Made by a program: the position numbers and the translations under genes
In this document: in pieces, positions 1-9,789 of the stretch
How positions within the stretch are numbered: the stretch's first letter is position 1
How the letters are laid out: the number at the start of each line of letters is the position of its first letter
From: Asanoa hainanensis
GTDB lineage: Bacteria > Actinomycetota > Actinomycetes > Mycobacteriales > Micromonosporaceae
Reading direction: 5' to 3'
Length of the DNA: 64,000 bases
Assembly (NCBI RefSeq): GCF_900188485.1
Contig: NZ_FZPH01000003.1
Coordinates: 682,001 to 746,000 of the forward strand
The notes under the pieces: generated by a model
Told to the model about the DNA's origin: nothing
What the model saw: the letters and a program-made list of their open reading frames with translations, nothing else
Databases searched by the model: none

Positions 1-972
1 CGCGCCGAGCGCAAGCGGCCCACCGTGATCCCGCCGCGGGCCAACGGCCGCCCGGCCGCCACGCCGCCTCCCCCGCCCGAGCCGCCGGTCACCGGGTTCC
101 AGGCCACCGACCTGAGCGTTCCGGTGCCCGCACCGCGTCCTGAGCCGGGCGCGCGGGCCAACTGGCCGCTCGTCGACAACACCGCGGACGAGCGGGCCAA
201 CGGTTTCCCGGATCTCAACGACCTGCCGCCGAGCGAGCTCGACCGGCCCACCTACTCGTCCATCGGTGACGACGGACGGGTGCCGCCGCCGTGGCTGGCC
301 GACGACATGCCGCCGGAGCCGCCGATCCTGCGGCTGGTCGAGCCGCCGCCGCTGGCCGACCGCGCGCTGCGTGACGACGGCCCGCGTGAGAACCGGTCGC
401 GCGGTCGCGACGACCGGCGCAACCGCGACGACTACGCCGCCCGCTACGAGACGCCTCCGCTGCGCCTCGTGGAGACCCCGATGGACACCGGGAGCCACCC
501 ACAGCTCCCCGTCGGCATCAGCGCACCGCCGGTCTCCGACGACGACGGCGACGAAGGCCTGCTGATCTTCGCGGCGGCCCGGTCCGCCTGGTTCACCGGT
601 CACCCCGACGAGAGTGAAGACCTCGCCTGGGCGTCGGTCGCCGACACCGGCTGGCGTGCGGCCGAGAAGGCCTCCTCGCCGTCCATCGGCCTCGAGACGC
701 AGTCCGGTCTACCCAAGCGGGTCCCGCAGGCCAACCTGGTGCCCGGCTCGCCGTTGCGCGACGAGCGGCCACTGAGGATCGTGCGGGACGCCGCGAGCAT
801 AGCGGCGCACACCACCGGCTACTTCCGTGGCTGGCGCCGTGGCCAGGAGATCGGCGGCTACGCGGTCGGCGGTCGCCCGGGTCGCGAGGCGGCCGGTGGC
901 TGGGACTTCAGCCGTGACCACGGTGGACGCGACGAAAGCCAGGAATACGAGTACCGGTCGGCACGTTCGTGA
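1..972 (+). CDS. Sensor histidine kinase (conservon CvnA type), C-terminal part only
   Basis: The reading frame is open from the first base, so the 5' end with the sensor and kinase domains lies outside the window. A GTG at 25 is only an internal codon. What remains is a Pro/Arg-rich, low-complexity tail ending in a motif, GLPKRVPQANLVPG (bases about 706-747), preceded by 'ADTGWRAA'. The complete kinase at 3839-7504 has the same pair of motifs near its own C-terminus. This is my basis for calling it the tail of a second nitrate-sensing-type kinase. No roadblock, DUF742 or GTPase gene follows it; the next gene is a solute-binding lipoprotein. The kinase call is inference from the tail alone. 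Confidence 0.7.
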   Translation, partial: RAERKRPTVIPPRANGRPAATPPPPPEPPVTGFQATDLSVPVPAPRPEPGARANWPLVDNTADERANGFPDLNDLPPSELDRPTYSSIGDDGRVPPPWLADDMPPEPPILRLVEPPPLADRALRDDGPRENRSRGRDDRRNRDDYAARYETPPLRLVETPMDTGSHPQLPVGISAPPVSDDDGDEGLLIFAAARSAWFTGHPDESEDLAWASVADTGWRAAEKASSPSIGLETQSGLPKRVPQANLVPGSPLRDERPLRIVRDAASIAAHTTGYFRGWRRGQEIGGYAVGGRPGREAAGGWDFSRDHGGRDESQEYEYRSARS

Positions 973-1080
973 CCTCCCGACAGGGACGACTGTGATTTGA
1001 CTGCGGGCCTGCCGGCCCGGGAGCATACCCGCGTGGTATCTGGCGACGGGCGTCGCCGGTCTGTTGAAAGGCGGCACCAG

Positions 1081-2289
1081 ATGGCGAAGCCGGCGATCGG
1101 CCGGACCCAGCTGACCCGGCGAGGGCTCCTCGTCGCGACCGCTGGGACCCTCTTCACCGCCGCCTGTGGCTCCGACGACACCAACAGCCCCGGCCCCACC
1201 ACCCGAGGCTCCGAAGAGCTCATTATCGGCGCCAGCCTCGAGCTGACGGGGCCTGGCGCGGCACATGGCGTGCTGCAGGAGCGGGCGCTGCGGATCACCG
1301 TCGACACGCTCAACGAAGAGGGCGTGCCGGTCGGCAACCTGCGCCGCAAGATCAAGATGATCTACCGCGACAACGGCAGCCGCCCCGAGACCGCCGCGCA
1401 GCACGCGACCGAGTTCATCCAGAAGGAGAACGTCCACGCGATGCTCGGCGGCGTGCTGGCCGAGACCTCGCTCGCGATGCTGACGGTGGCCCAGACCGAG
1501 CAGGTGCCGTTCATCTCCCTCGCGTCGGCCAGCAACATCGTCACGCCGCTGACCGCGCGCACCTACATCTACAGGCTGCAGCCCAACGCCGAAGACATCG
1601 CCCGGATGATGCGCGACCTGCTCGCCGACCGCGACCTGGGCACCGTCGGCGTGGCCTATTCCGGCGGTGCGTACGGCAAGGGCGGCGTCGCGGCTCTGCG
1701 CGCTGCGCTCGGCAGCTCCATCAAGGTCGAGTCGGTGCTTCCGACCACTGGCACCTCCGTCGACGAGGCCATTGCGAAGGTGGTCGAGAAGAACCCGGCG
1801 GCCGTCATCATCTGGGCACAGGCACCCGACTCCGGCGCAGCCATGGCGGCCCTCCGCGCGGCGAGCTACGGCGGGCAGATCATCTTCGACCCGGGCGGCG
1901 TCGCCGACGACACGTTCTCCAGCCAGGACAGGCAGAGGCAGGCCGAGAAGGCGCTGGCCGTGCACCCCGCGTCGCTGGCCGGCACCTCGCTGACCGACAC
2001 GACGATGGCCGACCTCGACCGGCGTGACTTCATCTACCGCTACATCCAGAAGCACGGCGCGTTCCGCGGCTTCGCGCCCTACAGCTCCGACGCGGTGCGG
2101 CTGCTCGCCAACGCGGCCCGCCTGGGCCGCAGTGTCGACCGCGGCCGCATCCGGGTCTACCTGGAGAACCTCATCACCGAGGGCATCGCCGGCTCCTACG
2201 AGTTCCAGCCGATCAAGCACGGCGGCATGACCGCCGACTCACTGGCCATCTTCCAGGCCACCAACGGCGCCTGGATCCGCGTCAGCTGA
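1081..2289 (+). CDS. ABC transporter substrate-binding lipoprotein, branched-chain amino acid (LivJ) type
   Basis: A 402-residue extracytoplasmic solute receptor of the periplasmic-binding-protein type I (Leu/Ile/Val, Peripla_BP_6) class. The N-terminus has a twin-arginine-like 'LTRRGLLVA' followed by a lipobox, TAAC, with Cys29 as the lipidation site. The mature part starts with 'IIGASLELTGPGA', the usual opening of this family. I chose ATG 1081 because 'AAAGGCGG' lies just upstream and the signal peptide then has normal length; an upstream TTG at 997 would add 28 unlikely residues. No permease or ATPase gene is adjacent. It may therefore act as a ligand-binding partner for the neighbouring conservon-type kinase rather than in transport; that is inference. 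Confidence 0.85.
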   Translation: MAKPAIGRTQLTRRGLLVATAGTLFTAACGSDDTNSPGPTTRGSEELIIGASLELTGPGAAHGVLQERALRITVDTLNEEGVPVGNLRRKIKMIYRDNGSRPETAAQHATEFIQKENVHAMLGGVLAETSLAMLTVAQTEQVPFISLASASNIVTPLTARTYIYRLQPNAEDIARMMRDLLADRDLGTVGVAYSGGAYGKGGVAALRAALGSSIKVESVLPTTGTSVDEAIAKVVEKNPAAVIIWAQAPDSGAAMAALRAASYGGQIIFDPGGVADDTFSSQDRQRQAEKALAVHPASLAGTSLTDTTMADLDRRDFIYRYIQKHGAFRGFAPYSSDAVRLLANAARLGRSVDRGRIRVYLENLITEGIAGSYEFQPIKHGGMTADSLAIFQATNGAWIRVS

Positions 2290-2306
2290 CCCACCCCACG
2301 TCCACG

Positions 2307-2340
2307 AGAAAGCCCCACCGCCGAGGCGGTGGGGCTTTCT
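2307..2340. terminator. Bidirectional intrinsic terminator
   Basis: A near-perfect hairpin whose arms are AGAAAGCCCCACCGC and its complement, with a 4-base loop and a flanking A-tract/T-tract on either side. It lies 17 bases after the stop of the solute-binding protein gene and 36 bases past the 3' end of the reverse-strand GTPase gene, so it can stop transcription from both sides. Confidence 0.85.
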
Positions 2341-2375
2341 GCTGCTGTGGGTGAGGTGCCGCGGGGGTGGCCCGG

Positions 2376-2984
2376 TCAGGCCGGGGCCACCGCGCGCGAG
2401 CGGCGCATGCTGAGCACGTACTCGACCAGGCTGATCAGAACGTGCTTGGTCGACTCGCGGTTGCGGGCGTCGCAGGCCACGACCGGAACGTCGCTGGAGA
2501 TCGCGAGCGCGTCGCGAACGTCCTGCGGGTCGTGGTACTGCACCCCGTCGAAGCAGTTTATGGCCACCAGGTACGGAAGCCGGCGATGCTCGAAGAAGTC
2601 GATCGCCGCGAAGCAGTCGGCTAGTCGGCGTGTGTCGACCAGCACGATCGCCCCGATCGCACCTCGCACCAGCTCGTCCCACATGAACCAGAACCGCGTC
2701 TGGCCAGGTGTGCCGAACAGATAGAGGATCAGGTCACGGTCGATCGTGATCCGGCCGAAGTCCATGGCGACGGTCGTCGTCGTCTTGCCCGGCACCTGCC
2801 GGGTGCCGTCGACGCCGACGCCGGCCGAGGTCATGATCGCCTCGGTGGTCAGCGGCGTGATCTCCGACACCGACCCGACCAGCGTGGTCTTGCCGACGCC
2901 GAACCCGCCGGCGATGACAATCTTCGCCGACGTCACACGGCCAGCGCTCGGGCGGTGCGTCACGTCAGAGCCTGCGAAGTCCAC
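2376..2984 (-). CDS. cvnD: Conservon GTPase/ATP-GTP-binding protein (CvnD)
   Basis: A Ras-like small GTPase of 202 residues, last gene of the conservon. The P-loop GGFGVGKTTLVG is near residues 26-37, the G3 region reads 'LFGTPGQ', and a VINCFDG-like stretch 'VAINCFDGVQ' takes the G4 place. The family is related to MglA, with CvnB (roadblock) as its probable regulator. Start: GTG 2984, preceded by GGAGAGGG with 6-base spacing; it overlaps the end of cvnC by 20 bases, which implies translational coupling. In Streptomyces, conservons affect development and secondary metabolism; the role here is unknown. Confidence 0.93.
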   Translation of the reverse strand: MDFAGSDVTHRPSAGRVTSAKIVIAGGFGVGKTTLVGSVSEITPLTTEAIMTSAGVGVDGTRQVPGKTTTTVAMDFGRITIDRDLILYLFGTPGQTRFWFMWDELVRGAIGAIVLVDTRRLADCFAAIDFFEHRRLPYLVAINCFDGVQYHDPQDVRDALAISSDVPVVACDARNRESTKHVLISLVEYVLSMRRSRAVAPA

Positions 2985-3342
2985 TCAGCACCCTCTCCAG
3001 CAGTTCAGTGCCCACCGCATCGTTCGTGTCTTCCAGTGAGGTCGGTTCGTAGACCGCGACGAGCCCGTCGGCGGCCATGTCGGCGATCAGGACCCGGGCA
3101 ACACCCAGCGGGAGCTGCATCCGGGCCGCGATCTCCGCGAGCGACTGCAACCGGCCGTCGCACAACGCGGCGATGTATTGGTGCTCGCGGCCTCCCCCAC
3201 CCTTGGTGGAGTTGGCGGTTCGACCGCGGACCGTTGTTTCGACGAGTGCCTCGAGCGCGATCTCGAGCCGCGGCCTCGTGCGACCGCGGGTGACGGCGTA
3301 CGGCCGTACCAACGCGCCGGTTGGCTCGTCCCGGTCGGTCAT
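2965..3342 (-). CDS. cvnC: Conservon DUF742 protein (CvnC)
   Basis: A 125-residue DUF742 protein. The family has a winged-helix-like fold, and the part reading 'LQSLAEIAARMQLPLGVARVLIADMAADGL' in the middle is the typical signature (helix-turn-helix-like region followed by a short strand). The start is set at ATG 3342, 9 bases after GGGGG; a GTG at 3348 is possible. It lies between the roadblock gene (95-base gap) and the GTPase gene (20-base overlap). DUF742 proteins are standard conservon members, but their biochemical job is not settled. Confidence 0.92.
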   Translation of the reverse strand: MTDRDEPTGALVRPYAVTRGRTRPRLEIALEALVETTVRGRTANSTKGGGGREHQYIAALCDGRLQSLAEIAARMQLPLGVARVLIADMAADGLVAVYEPTSLEDTNDAVGTELLERVLSGLRRL

Positions 3343-3370
3343 CGCCACTCACCCCCTTCGCATCGTGCCG

Positions 3371-3435
3371 CGGGCCCGATCGATCGGGTCCCGTCGTGTG
3401 TGTGTTGTTGTCGTACGCCGTTCCGTTGCCGGAAC
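3371..3435 (-). promoter_or_regulatory. Two stem-loops between cvnB and cvnC
   Basis: Directly after the cvnB stop there is GTTCCG-TTGC-CGGAAC (3420-3435), then a larger imperfect palindrome, GGGCCCGATCGATCGGGTCCC-like (3372-3392). Neither is followed by a T-run, so they look like RNA processing or attenuation elements rather than full terminators. All other junctions in this operon overlap, so this gap stands out. Confidence 0.45.
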
Positions 3436-3437
3436 GA

Positions 3438-3842
3438 CTAGCCGAGCATTCCAGCGGCGGTGCGGGGCGCCGGGGTCAGTGCGTCACCGACCCGGTCGAC
3501 CAGCAACGCCATCTCGTAACCGACCTGGCCGACGTCGCAGCTGCGAGCGGCCAGAACCGCGAACGAGGAGCCGTCGGAGATCGACATCAGGAAGAGGAAC
3601 CCGTTGTCCATCTCGACCACGTTCTGCAGCACCGCGCCACCCTCGAAGCAGCGCGCCGCGCCCTGGGTCAAGCTGACCAGGCCGGACGAGATCGCGGCCA
3701 GCTGGTCGGCCCGGTCGCGCGGGAGGTCCCGCGACGAGGCGAGGAGCAGACCATCCGCGGAAACCGCGATCGCGTGTGCGACGCCCGGCACGCGATCGGC
3801 GAAGTTGGCGAGCAGCCACCCGAGATCTTGCGTGGTTGTCAT
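3438..3842 (-). CDS. cvnB: Conservon roadblock/LC7 protein (CvnB)
   Basis: A 134-residue roadblock/LC7 domain protein (MglB-like), expected to dimerise and act on the CvnD GTPase. The fold is seen in the pattern '[18 protein letters not shown]' (strand-turn-strand at residues 20-37) and '[19 protein letters not shown]' (around 80-98). Start ATG 3842 overlaps the kinase stop as ATGA (4 bases), so the two are translationally coupled. In-frame sequence upstream of this ATG is the antisense/other-frame image of the kinase tail and is not coding here. Confidence 0.94.
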   Translation of the reverse strand: MTTTQDLGWLLANFADRVPGVAHAIAVSADGLLLASSRDLPRDRADQLAAISSGLVSLTQGAARCFEGGAVLQNVVEMDNGFLFLMSISDGSSFAVLAARSCDVGQVGYEMALLVDRVGDALTPAPRTAAGMLG

Positions 3843-6800
3843 CGTTCGTGCTCCTTCTGACCGCTCCCGGCACCCGGACCGTGGCCAGCTTGGGAGGGCT
3901 GCCCGGCCGGAGTCGTATCCGAAGTTTCGTCCTTGGGCTGGGTGCGACCGCGCTGCACACCTCGGTGGTATGCCGAGAGCAGCCCGCGGACAGCTTCCGG
4001 TGTGCGCTGCTTGACCGAGGTGGCCGACTTGTCGACCCCGCCCGGCACGAGCTGCGCCATCGGAACCCGCTTGGGCAGGCCGGCCGTCGTGGTTTCGTTC
4101 ACTTCCATCTCCGAGATGGCGGAAGCTGCCCGCCATCCGTCGTCGGCAGCTGTCTGCCACGACTCCTGCGGCTCGGGCCGACGTGCGGCGGCGCCGTTGC
4201 CATTGCCGTTGTCGGAGGCACCGTTGAACCGCGGCTGCTGCGGCGGCGGCCCGCTGGGCACCGCCTGCGGACGGGTCGGCAGGCCGCTGCCCGCCGCACC
4301 ATCCGCCGGGCTGGTCCCGGCTGGTGCCACCCGCGACTGCGGCGAGCTGGTGAGCCGCTGGGTGGCCTCGACGGTGGCGAACTGCTGCGTCGGTGCCGCG
4401 GTCGCTCCGCTGCCCATCCGGGCGTCGGCCGGCGCCGGCGCCGCGCTGGCTGCGGGGGCAGCGTCAGCGGCGCTCGGAGTCGACGTGAGCGAGCTCTCCT
4501 CGGCGGCGGCCCGGCGCGTGCGGAACCACGCCGACTCCAACTCGCGGAAGATCGGCAGTTCCATCGTCTCGTCGGCGAACCGGGCCTTGTTGGCGGCCGG
4601 GATGATCGGCGGGACGGCGGGCTGCTGCGGTGCGGTCGGCGGCGTCGGTGCCGCTGCCGGGCGCTCGACCCGGGGCAGCTCGCGGGTCATGTCGACGGAC
4701 CCGAGGTGGTCGACGGACGGCTGCGGCTCGGCCGCGACCGGCGGCCACGCCGGCGGCGCCTGACCACCCGCCGGGGTGCCCGCGAAACCACCGTTGCCAG
4801 CGAACGCGGTCGGCTGCGGCACCGCCGCGGGCGGCGGAACGGCCGCCGGCGGCTGGCTGAAGCTCGGGTTCTCCGGCTGATCGGTCGGACGCCCGGGCAG
4901 GCCGCTGGACCGGCCCGGAACGACCGGGCTGTCCGGCATGGCGATCGGCGGACCGGCCGGCGCGCTCGGCGGCAGCGTCGGGCCACCCTGCTCCCACGGC
5001 TCGGGCTGGCGCGGCGCGGCCGCGGACCCGGGCGACGACGGGGGCACGGAGATGACCGGCGGCACCGAGATCATCGGCGGAGCCGAGAACACGGGAGACG
5101 TGCCGTTGTCGCGCGGCGTCTGGCGCGGGATCGCGGGCGAGACCTCGCCCTCCATCGCCCAGCCCTCGGACTGCCGGCGGTTCGGCAGCGACTCGTCACG
5201 CGGGCCGCCGAACGGGTCGCTGGGACGACCGCCCTGCGGACCGGCGCCGGTGAGGTCGGACCAGGCCGGCATCGCGCCGGGGCGACCGTTGCCGTTGCCG
5301 TTGGCGCCGTTGAAGCCGTTGGACGGCGCGTCGCCAGGGCGGCCACCGAACGCGCTGGCGAGCCCGCCACTCGCGCCGGCGAGCTCCCGGTCGGAGCGCG
5401 TCATCGGCCCGCTCTCCAGCGCCAGCGGCGCCGGGAACGGCGACCGGGACTGCTGCTGCGGCTGCGCCGACTGCTGCACCGGCAGCTCGTAGGCGCCCGA
5501 CGTGCGGCCGCCCAGGCCCCGGGGCACGAGCACCGAGGTGGGCAGTGCGACGTCGGCGACGGTGCCGCGGTCGGAGGCGGGACGCAGCTCGACCTTGACG
5601 CCGTGCCGCGCGGCCAGGCGCGCGACCACGACCAGGCCCATCATCCGGGAGACCGCCACGTCCACCATCGGCGGTGTGGCTAGTCGCTCGTTGAGGTCGT
5701 TGAGCTGGTCGACGGTGATGCCGATGCCGCGGTCCTCGACGTAGAGCACCGCGTGCTCGCCGATCCGCCGGGCCTCGACCATGACGCTCGAGTCGGGCGG
5801 GGAGAACGCGGTCGCGTTGTCGAACAGCTCGGCGACCAGGTGCACGAGGTCGTTGACCGCGTGCGCCGCGACCTCGATGTCACGGTCGATGACGCCGAAC
5901 TCGATCCGGGTGTAGTGCTCGACCTCGGACTGCGCGGCGCGCAGCACGTCGATCAGGGCGGCCGGCTCGCGCTGGATACGCGTGGAGTCGGCGCCCGCCA
6001 GCACCAGGAGGTTTTCGTCGTTGCGGCGCATCCGGGTGGCCAGGTGGTCGAGCTGGAACAGCTCGGCCAGGCGGTCCGGGTCTTCCTCACCGCGCTCGAG
6101 CCGGTCCAGGTGACCGATCAGCCGGTCGACCAGGATCTGCGAACGGCGGGCCAGGTTGACGAACATCGTCGCGACGGAGGCACGCAGGGCGGCCTGCTCG
6201 GCCGCGGTGCGGACGGCTTCGAGGTGGACCGCGTTGAACGCCTCGGTCACCTGACCGAACTCGTCCTTGCTGCGGACCGGCAGCGGCTCGGCGATCTGGT
6301 TGGCCAACTGGGCCGGCGACATCTGGGTGGACAGCGCCGGGTCACGCAGCCGGGACACCGCCTGCGGCAGACCGTACTGAGCGACCGCGAGGGCACCGTG
6401 CCGCAGCTCACGCAGCGACCGCGCCATCGACCGGGCGACCAACCACGCGAACAGGATGGCCAGCAGCAGCATGGCGAGCAGCAGGCCGGTCTCGATGAGG
6501 ACCTGGCGCTGCACGTCGTCACGCAAGGTGGTGGCCGTGTCGACCACGGTGTTGTCGAGGCGGCGCTCGACGCTGCGGATCAACCGGCTGTGGCCGAGCA
6601 GCGCGCTGTCCCAGGAGTCGATTTTGAACGGCGCGTCGCCGAGAGCGCCGCTCTCGGGCATGACGCCGGTGATCCAGCCCGCGAACGCGGTCGACGACCG
6701 CAGGTCGGAGCCGGCCACGGTCTGGTTGTAGCTCTCTTCCTCGGTCACCGTCGCGACCGAGATGAACGTCTCGGCGGCCTGTAGCTGGCCGGTCTGCGAG

Positions 6801-7504
6801 GCGATGAACTCCTTCTTGAGGTTCTGGTTCATGCCGCCGGCGCTGTAGGCCTGCAGCACGACGAGGCGCTCCTGGGAGAGGAACTCCTTCTGCCGCGCGA
6901 CGGCCGCGACCGCACGCATCCGCTCGCTCAGCGACGTGTTGGCAGCCAGCTGAGCGGCGCCGTCGCGGAGGTTGAGCAGGTTGTCGACGAGGGCGTTGTA
7001 GGCCCGGGCCGCGTCCGTGAACGCGAACTTGTTGCTCGTCACCTGGCTGCGCACGCCCGGCAGGCCCTGGAGGCCGTCGTCGATCTGCGCGAGCGTGGTG
7101 GTGAAGTTGGTCGGCAGGTCGTTGAGCGAGGCGCGCTGCGTCGAGTAGCTGTTCACCACTCGGTCGACCGCCTGCTGCGAGCTCTCGAACGCCGTCTTGT
7201 ATTTCTTCTTGTCGTTGTCGGTTTCGGCGCCGAGCAGCATCGCCGCCGCGGCCCGCTCGTTCTGCAGGTTCTGAACTAGATCCCCGGACGCTTCCACCAC
7301 TACGGCGAGGTCACGTGCCTGGTCCGCGTTCTCCGACGTGTCGATGTGGTCGATCAGGCCGTTGGTGCCAACCACGATCGTCGCCAGGGTCGGGACGATC
7401 ATGATGAGGCCGAGCTTCGACCAGATCGGCAGATCACGAAGCCGGCTGGTTGGCCGGCGGAGACGCGACATGAAGGAGTTCGCCGTCTTCGGCCGCTTGC
7501 TCAC
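3839..7504 (-). CDS. cvnA: Nitrate/nitrite-sensing-type histidine kinase (CvnA)
   Basis: A 1221-residue membrane sensor kinase, first gene of the conservon. Membrane segment 1 is at about residues 31-48, an extracytoplasmic NIT-like helical domain at 60-330, membrane segment 2 at 337-356, then HAMP. A likely phosphoacceptor region '[10 protein letters not shown]' has His487. The ATPase N-box '[12 protein letters not shown]' is at 559-570 and 'DRGIGI' at 591-596. Residues 650-1140 are Pro/Gly/Ala-rich and look disordered. The last 80 residues begin with [14 protein letters not shown], also seen in the partial kinase at 1-972. GTG 7504 was chosen because GGAGG precedes it by 8 bases; the frame is open a further 31 codons. 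The ligand is not known. Confidence 0.92.
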   Translation of the reverse strand: MSKRPKTANSFMSRLRRPTSRLRDLPIWSKLGLIMIVPTLATIVVGTNGLIDHIDTSENADQARDLAVVVEASGDLVQNLQNERAAAAMLLGAETDNDKKKYKTAFESSQQAVDRVVNSYSTQRASLNDLPTNFTTTLAQIDDGLQGLPGVRSQVTSNKFAFTDAARAYNALVDNLLNLRDGAAQLAANTSLSERMRAVAAVARQKEFLSQERLVVLQAYSAGGMNQNLKKEFIASQTGQLQAAETFISVATVTEEESYNQTVAGSDLRSSTAFAGWITGVMPESGALGDAPFKIDSWDSALLGHSRLIRSVERRLDNTVVDTATTLRDDVQRQVLIETGLLLAMLLLAILFAWLVARSMARSLRELRHGALAVAQYGLPQAVSRLRDPALSTQMSPAQLANQIAEPLPVRSKDEFGQVTEAFNAVHLEAVRTAAEQAALRASVATMFVNLARRSQILVDRLIGHLDRLERGEEDPDRLAELFQLDHLATRMRRNDENLLVLAGADSTRIQREPAALIDVLRAAQSEVEHYTRIEFGVIDRDIEVAAHAVNDLVHLVAELFDNATAFSPPDSSVMVEARRIGEHAVLYVEDRGIGITVDQLNDLNERLATPPMVDVAVSRMMGLVVVARLAARHGVKVELRPASDRGTVADVALPTSVLVPRGLGGRTSGAYELPVQQSAQPQQQSRSPFPAPLALESGPMTRSDRELAGASGGLASAFGGRPGDAPSNGFNGANGNGNGRPGAMPAWSDLTGAGPQGGRPSDPFGGPRDESLPNRRQSEGWAMEGEVSPAIPRQTPRDNGTSPVFSAPPMISVPPVISVPPSSPGSAAAPRQPEPWEQGGPTLPPSAPAGPPIAMPDSPVVPGRSSGLPGRPTDQPENPSFSQPPAAVPPPAAVPQPTAFAGNGGFAGTPAGGQAPPAWPPVAAEPQPSVDHLGSVDMTRELPRVERPAAAPTPPTAPQQPAVPPIIPAANKARFADETMELPIFRELESAWFRTRRAAAEESSLTSTPSAADAAPAASAAPAPADARMGSGATAAPTQQFATVEATQRLTSSPQSRVAPAGTSPADGAAGSGLPTRPQAVPSGPPPQQPRFNGASDNGNGNGAAARRPEPQESWQTAADDGWRAASAISEMEVNETTTAGLPKRVPMAQLVPGGVDKSATSVKQRTPEAVRGLLSAYHRGVQRGRTQPKDETSDTTPAGQPSQAGHGPGAGSGQKEHER

Positions 7505-7879
7505 GTCACCGCCCTCCGGTTCGGCGCCGTAGGAAATTGCGCACGGGCACCGCCGATCGGCCGACCCGGGCGGGTCGGACCCCCGGCATTCCATCACGTC
7601 CGCCGGGCAAAGAGAAAGCCCACCCTGTCCGTGATCGCCGTACTGATGCGATGTTCAGTCCGTTTGTCAGCAACGCGTTCGCCCCATGTCACCCTAGGTG
7701 AGCGTCGATCTCCCACCGTCGGTACTTCTTCCGATGATCGCGCCCCGGTCCGACCACGCCGCAATGCCTCTTATAGGGGAAGGGCACGGTGGATTAGTAC
7801 GAAGGGACGATGAGAAAAAGCCGTTAAGTCTGGATTGGACTTCCGAAACGCCGGAATACGCACGTGGCGAAGACGTCCC
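7505..7879. other. Intergenic region upstream of the conservon
   Basis: A 375-base gap between the add stop and cvnA, both on the reverse strand, so it must carry the conservon promoter. I see no convincing coding frame. A perfect stem, CCGACCC-GGGC-GGGTCGG (7561-7578), lies about 57 bases before the cvnA start and would be in its leader RNA. The stretch 7770-7860 is lower in GC than its surroundings. I could not assign -35/-10 boxes with confidence. Confidence 0.5.
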
Positions 7880-8953
7880 TTACGCCAATTTCGCGTACGC
7901 GGGCTTGATCACCTCATTGATGATGCTGAGCCGCTCGTCGAAGGGGATGAAGGCACTCTTCATCGCGTTGATGGTGAACCACTGCAGCTCGCTCCAGCCG
8001 TAGCCGAACGCATCGACCAGCAGGGCCATCTCGCGCGACATGGACGTGCCGCTCATCAGCCGGTTGTCGGTGTTGACAGTGACCCGGAAGCGCAGGTCGC
8101 GGAGCAACCCGATGGGGTGCTGCTCGATCGACGGCGCGGCGCCGGTCTGCACGTTGGACGACGGGCACAGCTCCAGCGGGATGCGCTTGTCGCGCACGTA
8201 AGCCGAGAGCCGGCCGAGCACCGGGTCTCCACCGGGGGTGATGTCGTCGACCAGGCGCACGCCGTGCCCCAGGCGGTCGGCGCCGCACCACTGGATCGCC
8301 TGCCAGATCGACGGCAACCCGAACGCCTCGCCGGCGTGGATGGTGAAGTGGAAGTTCTCCCGCTGGAGGTATTCGAACGCGTCGAGGTGGCGGGTGGGCG
8401 GGAAGCCCGCCTCGGCGCCGGCGATGTCGAAGCCGACCACCCCGGTGTCGCGGTAGCGAACGGCGAGCTCGGCGATCTCCTGCGACCGCGCGGCGTGCCG
8501 CATCGCGGTGAGCAGCGTGCCCACCCGGATCTGCTGGCCCTTGGCCGCCGCCTGCTCGGTGCCCGCGGCGAAACCGCCGAGCACCGCCTCGACCACCCCG
8601 TCGAGCGTCAGACCGCGCTCGAGGTGCTGTTCGGGCGCGAACCGGACCTCGGCGTAGACCACGCCGTCGGCGGCCAGGTCGAGCGCGCACTCGGCGGCGA
8701 CCCGGTGCAGCGACGCCGCGGTCTGCATCACGGCGACCGTGTGGTCGAACGTCTCCAGGTAGCGTTCGAGCGACCCGGAGTCGGCCGACTCGACGAACCA
8801 CCGGCCGAGCTCCCCGGGATCGGTGGTCGGCAGGGTGTGGTCGACCTCGGCGGCCAGTTCCACGATCGTCGCCGGGCGCAGCCCGCCGTCGAGGTGGTCG
8901 TGCAGCAGCGCCTTGGGGGCCTTGACGATCTCTTCCATGCCGATTGGGACCAT
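7880..8953 (-). CDS. add: Adenosine deaminase
   Basis: Hydrolyses adenosine/deoxyadenosine to (deoxy)inosine and ammonia in purine salvage. The 357 residues match the family length. Zinc ligands are in 'HDHLDGG' (His18, His20), the catalytic loop is 'HAGEAFG' (206-212), and '[10 protein letters not shown]' (261-270) and 'VNTDNR' (293-298) are the remaining metal/substrate motifs. An ATG at 8938 is possible, but a -10 box TAGGGT lies 6 bases before ATG 8953, which suggests a leaderless mRNA starting there. It is divergent from the RlmA-like gene with a 26-base gap. It fits the nucleoside import and salvage operon at 10.5-17.8 kb, though it is a separate unit. Confidence 0.95.
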   Translation of the reverse strand: MVPIGMEEIVKAPKALLHDHLDGGLRPATIVELAAEVDHTLPTTDPGELGRWFVESADSGSLERYLETFDHTVAVMQTAASLHRVAAECALDLAADGVVYAEVRFAPEQHLERGLTLDGVVEAVLGGFAAGTEQAAAKGQQIRVGTLLTAMRHAARSQEIAELAVRYRDTGVVGFDIAGAEAGFPPTRHLDAFEYLQRENFHFTIHAGEAFGLPSIWQAIQWCGADRLGHGVRLVDDITPGGDPVLGRLSAYVRDKRIPLELCPSSNVQTGAAPSIEQHPIGLLRDLRFRVTVNTDNRLMSGTSMSREMALLVDAFGYGWSELQWFTINAMKSAFIPFDERLSIINEVIKPAYAKLA

Positions 8954-8959
8954 GGAAAG

Positions 8960-8965
8960 ACCCTA
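8960..8965 (-). promoter_or_regulatory. -10 box of add (leaderless)
   Basis: TAGGGT on the reverse strand, 6 bases before ATG 8953. This matches the actinobacterial TANNNT -10 element and would place the RNA start at or next to the A of the start codon. Confidence 0.55.
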
Positions 8966-8979
8966 GTGGCTGAGGATGG

Positions 8980-9789
8980 ATGAACCGCGACGTTGTGGCG
9001 TACCTACGGTGCCCGGTGTGCCGCGAGCCACTGCACGCGCACGAGCGGACGCTGCGCTGCCCCCGGGGGCACAGCTTCGACCTGGCCCGGCAGGGGTACG
9101 CGGACCTGAGCGCCGGCCGGTCGCCGCACACCGGTGACACGCCGGAGATGGTCGCCGCGCGCGACGCGTTCCTCGCCGAGGGGCACTACGCCTTCGTCTC
9201 GACCGCGCTCGCCGAGGCGGCCGCCGGGGCCGCCGGAATCGCCGTGGACGTCGGCGGAGGCACCGGGCAGCATCTGGCGACCGTCCTCGACGCGAACCCG
9301 GCCCTGCACGGTCTCGTGCTGGACGCGTCGAAGCCCGCGCTGCGCCGAGCGGCCCGGGTGCACGAGCGGGCGGGCGCGGTCCGCACCGACGCCTGGGGCC
9401 GGCTGCCGCTGGCCGACCACGACACGGCCGTGCTGCTGGACGTGTTCGCGCCCCGCAACGGCGCGGAGTTCCACCGGGTCCTGCGACCGGACGGCCGGCT
9501 GCTGGTGGTCACGCCGGAGCCGGACCATCTGGCCGAGCTCGTCACCGCGCTCGGCCTGCTGACCGTCGACCCCGCCAAGGAGGAGCGGCTCGCGGCCAGC
9601 CTGGACGCGCACTTCACGCTGGCCCGGCGACAGTCCCTGCGCGAAACCCTGCGGCTGGACCGGGACGAGGTCGCCACGGTGGTGGGCATGGGACCGAGCG
9701 CCTGGCACCGGGACGCGGCGACGATCGACCTACCCACACCGGTGGAGGTGACCGCGGCGATCAGGCTGGACGAGTGGACACCTAGGTAG
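8980..9789 (+). CDS. RlmA-like 23S rRNA (guanine-N1) methyltransferase
   Basis: SAM-dependent methyltransferase of 269 residues resembling RlmA(I)/RlmA(II, TlrB), which methylate G745 or G748 of 23S rRNA. A zinc-binding module is at the N-terminus (Cys11, Cys14, Cys27, His31: 'CPVC...CPRGH'), followed by 'DLARQGYADL' typical of this family. SAM motif I reads 'AVDVGGGTGQH' (88-98). It overlaps the convergent DUF4272 gene by 8 bases at the 3' end. Whether it methylates G745 or G748, or gives tylosin-type resistance, cannot be read from the sequence. Confidence 0.85.
   Translation: MNRDVVAYLRCPVCREPLHAHERTLRCPRGHSFDLARQGYADLSAGRSPHTGDTPEMVAARDAFLAEGHYAFVSTALAEAAAGAAGIAVDVGGGTGQHLATVLDANPALHGLVLDASKPALRRAARVHERAGAVRTDAWGRLPLADHDTAVLLDVFAPRNGAEFHRVLRPDGRLLVVTPEPDHLAELVTALGLLTVDPAKEERLAASLDAHFTLARRQSLRETLRLDRDEVATVVGMGPSAWHRDAATIDLPTPVEVTAAIRLDEWTPR

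Noticed and set aside
709-2220. A 503-residue reverse-strand open frame over the solute-binding protein gene
   Set aside because: Third-position GC bias keeps antisense frames open in such genomes; the forward frame has a signal peptide and family motifs, this one has none.
3843-4160. 106-residue N-terminal extension of the roadblock protein
   Set aside because: It overlaps the kinase 3' end in another frame, lacks any domain, and ATG 3842 forms a classic ATGA coupling with the kinase stop.
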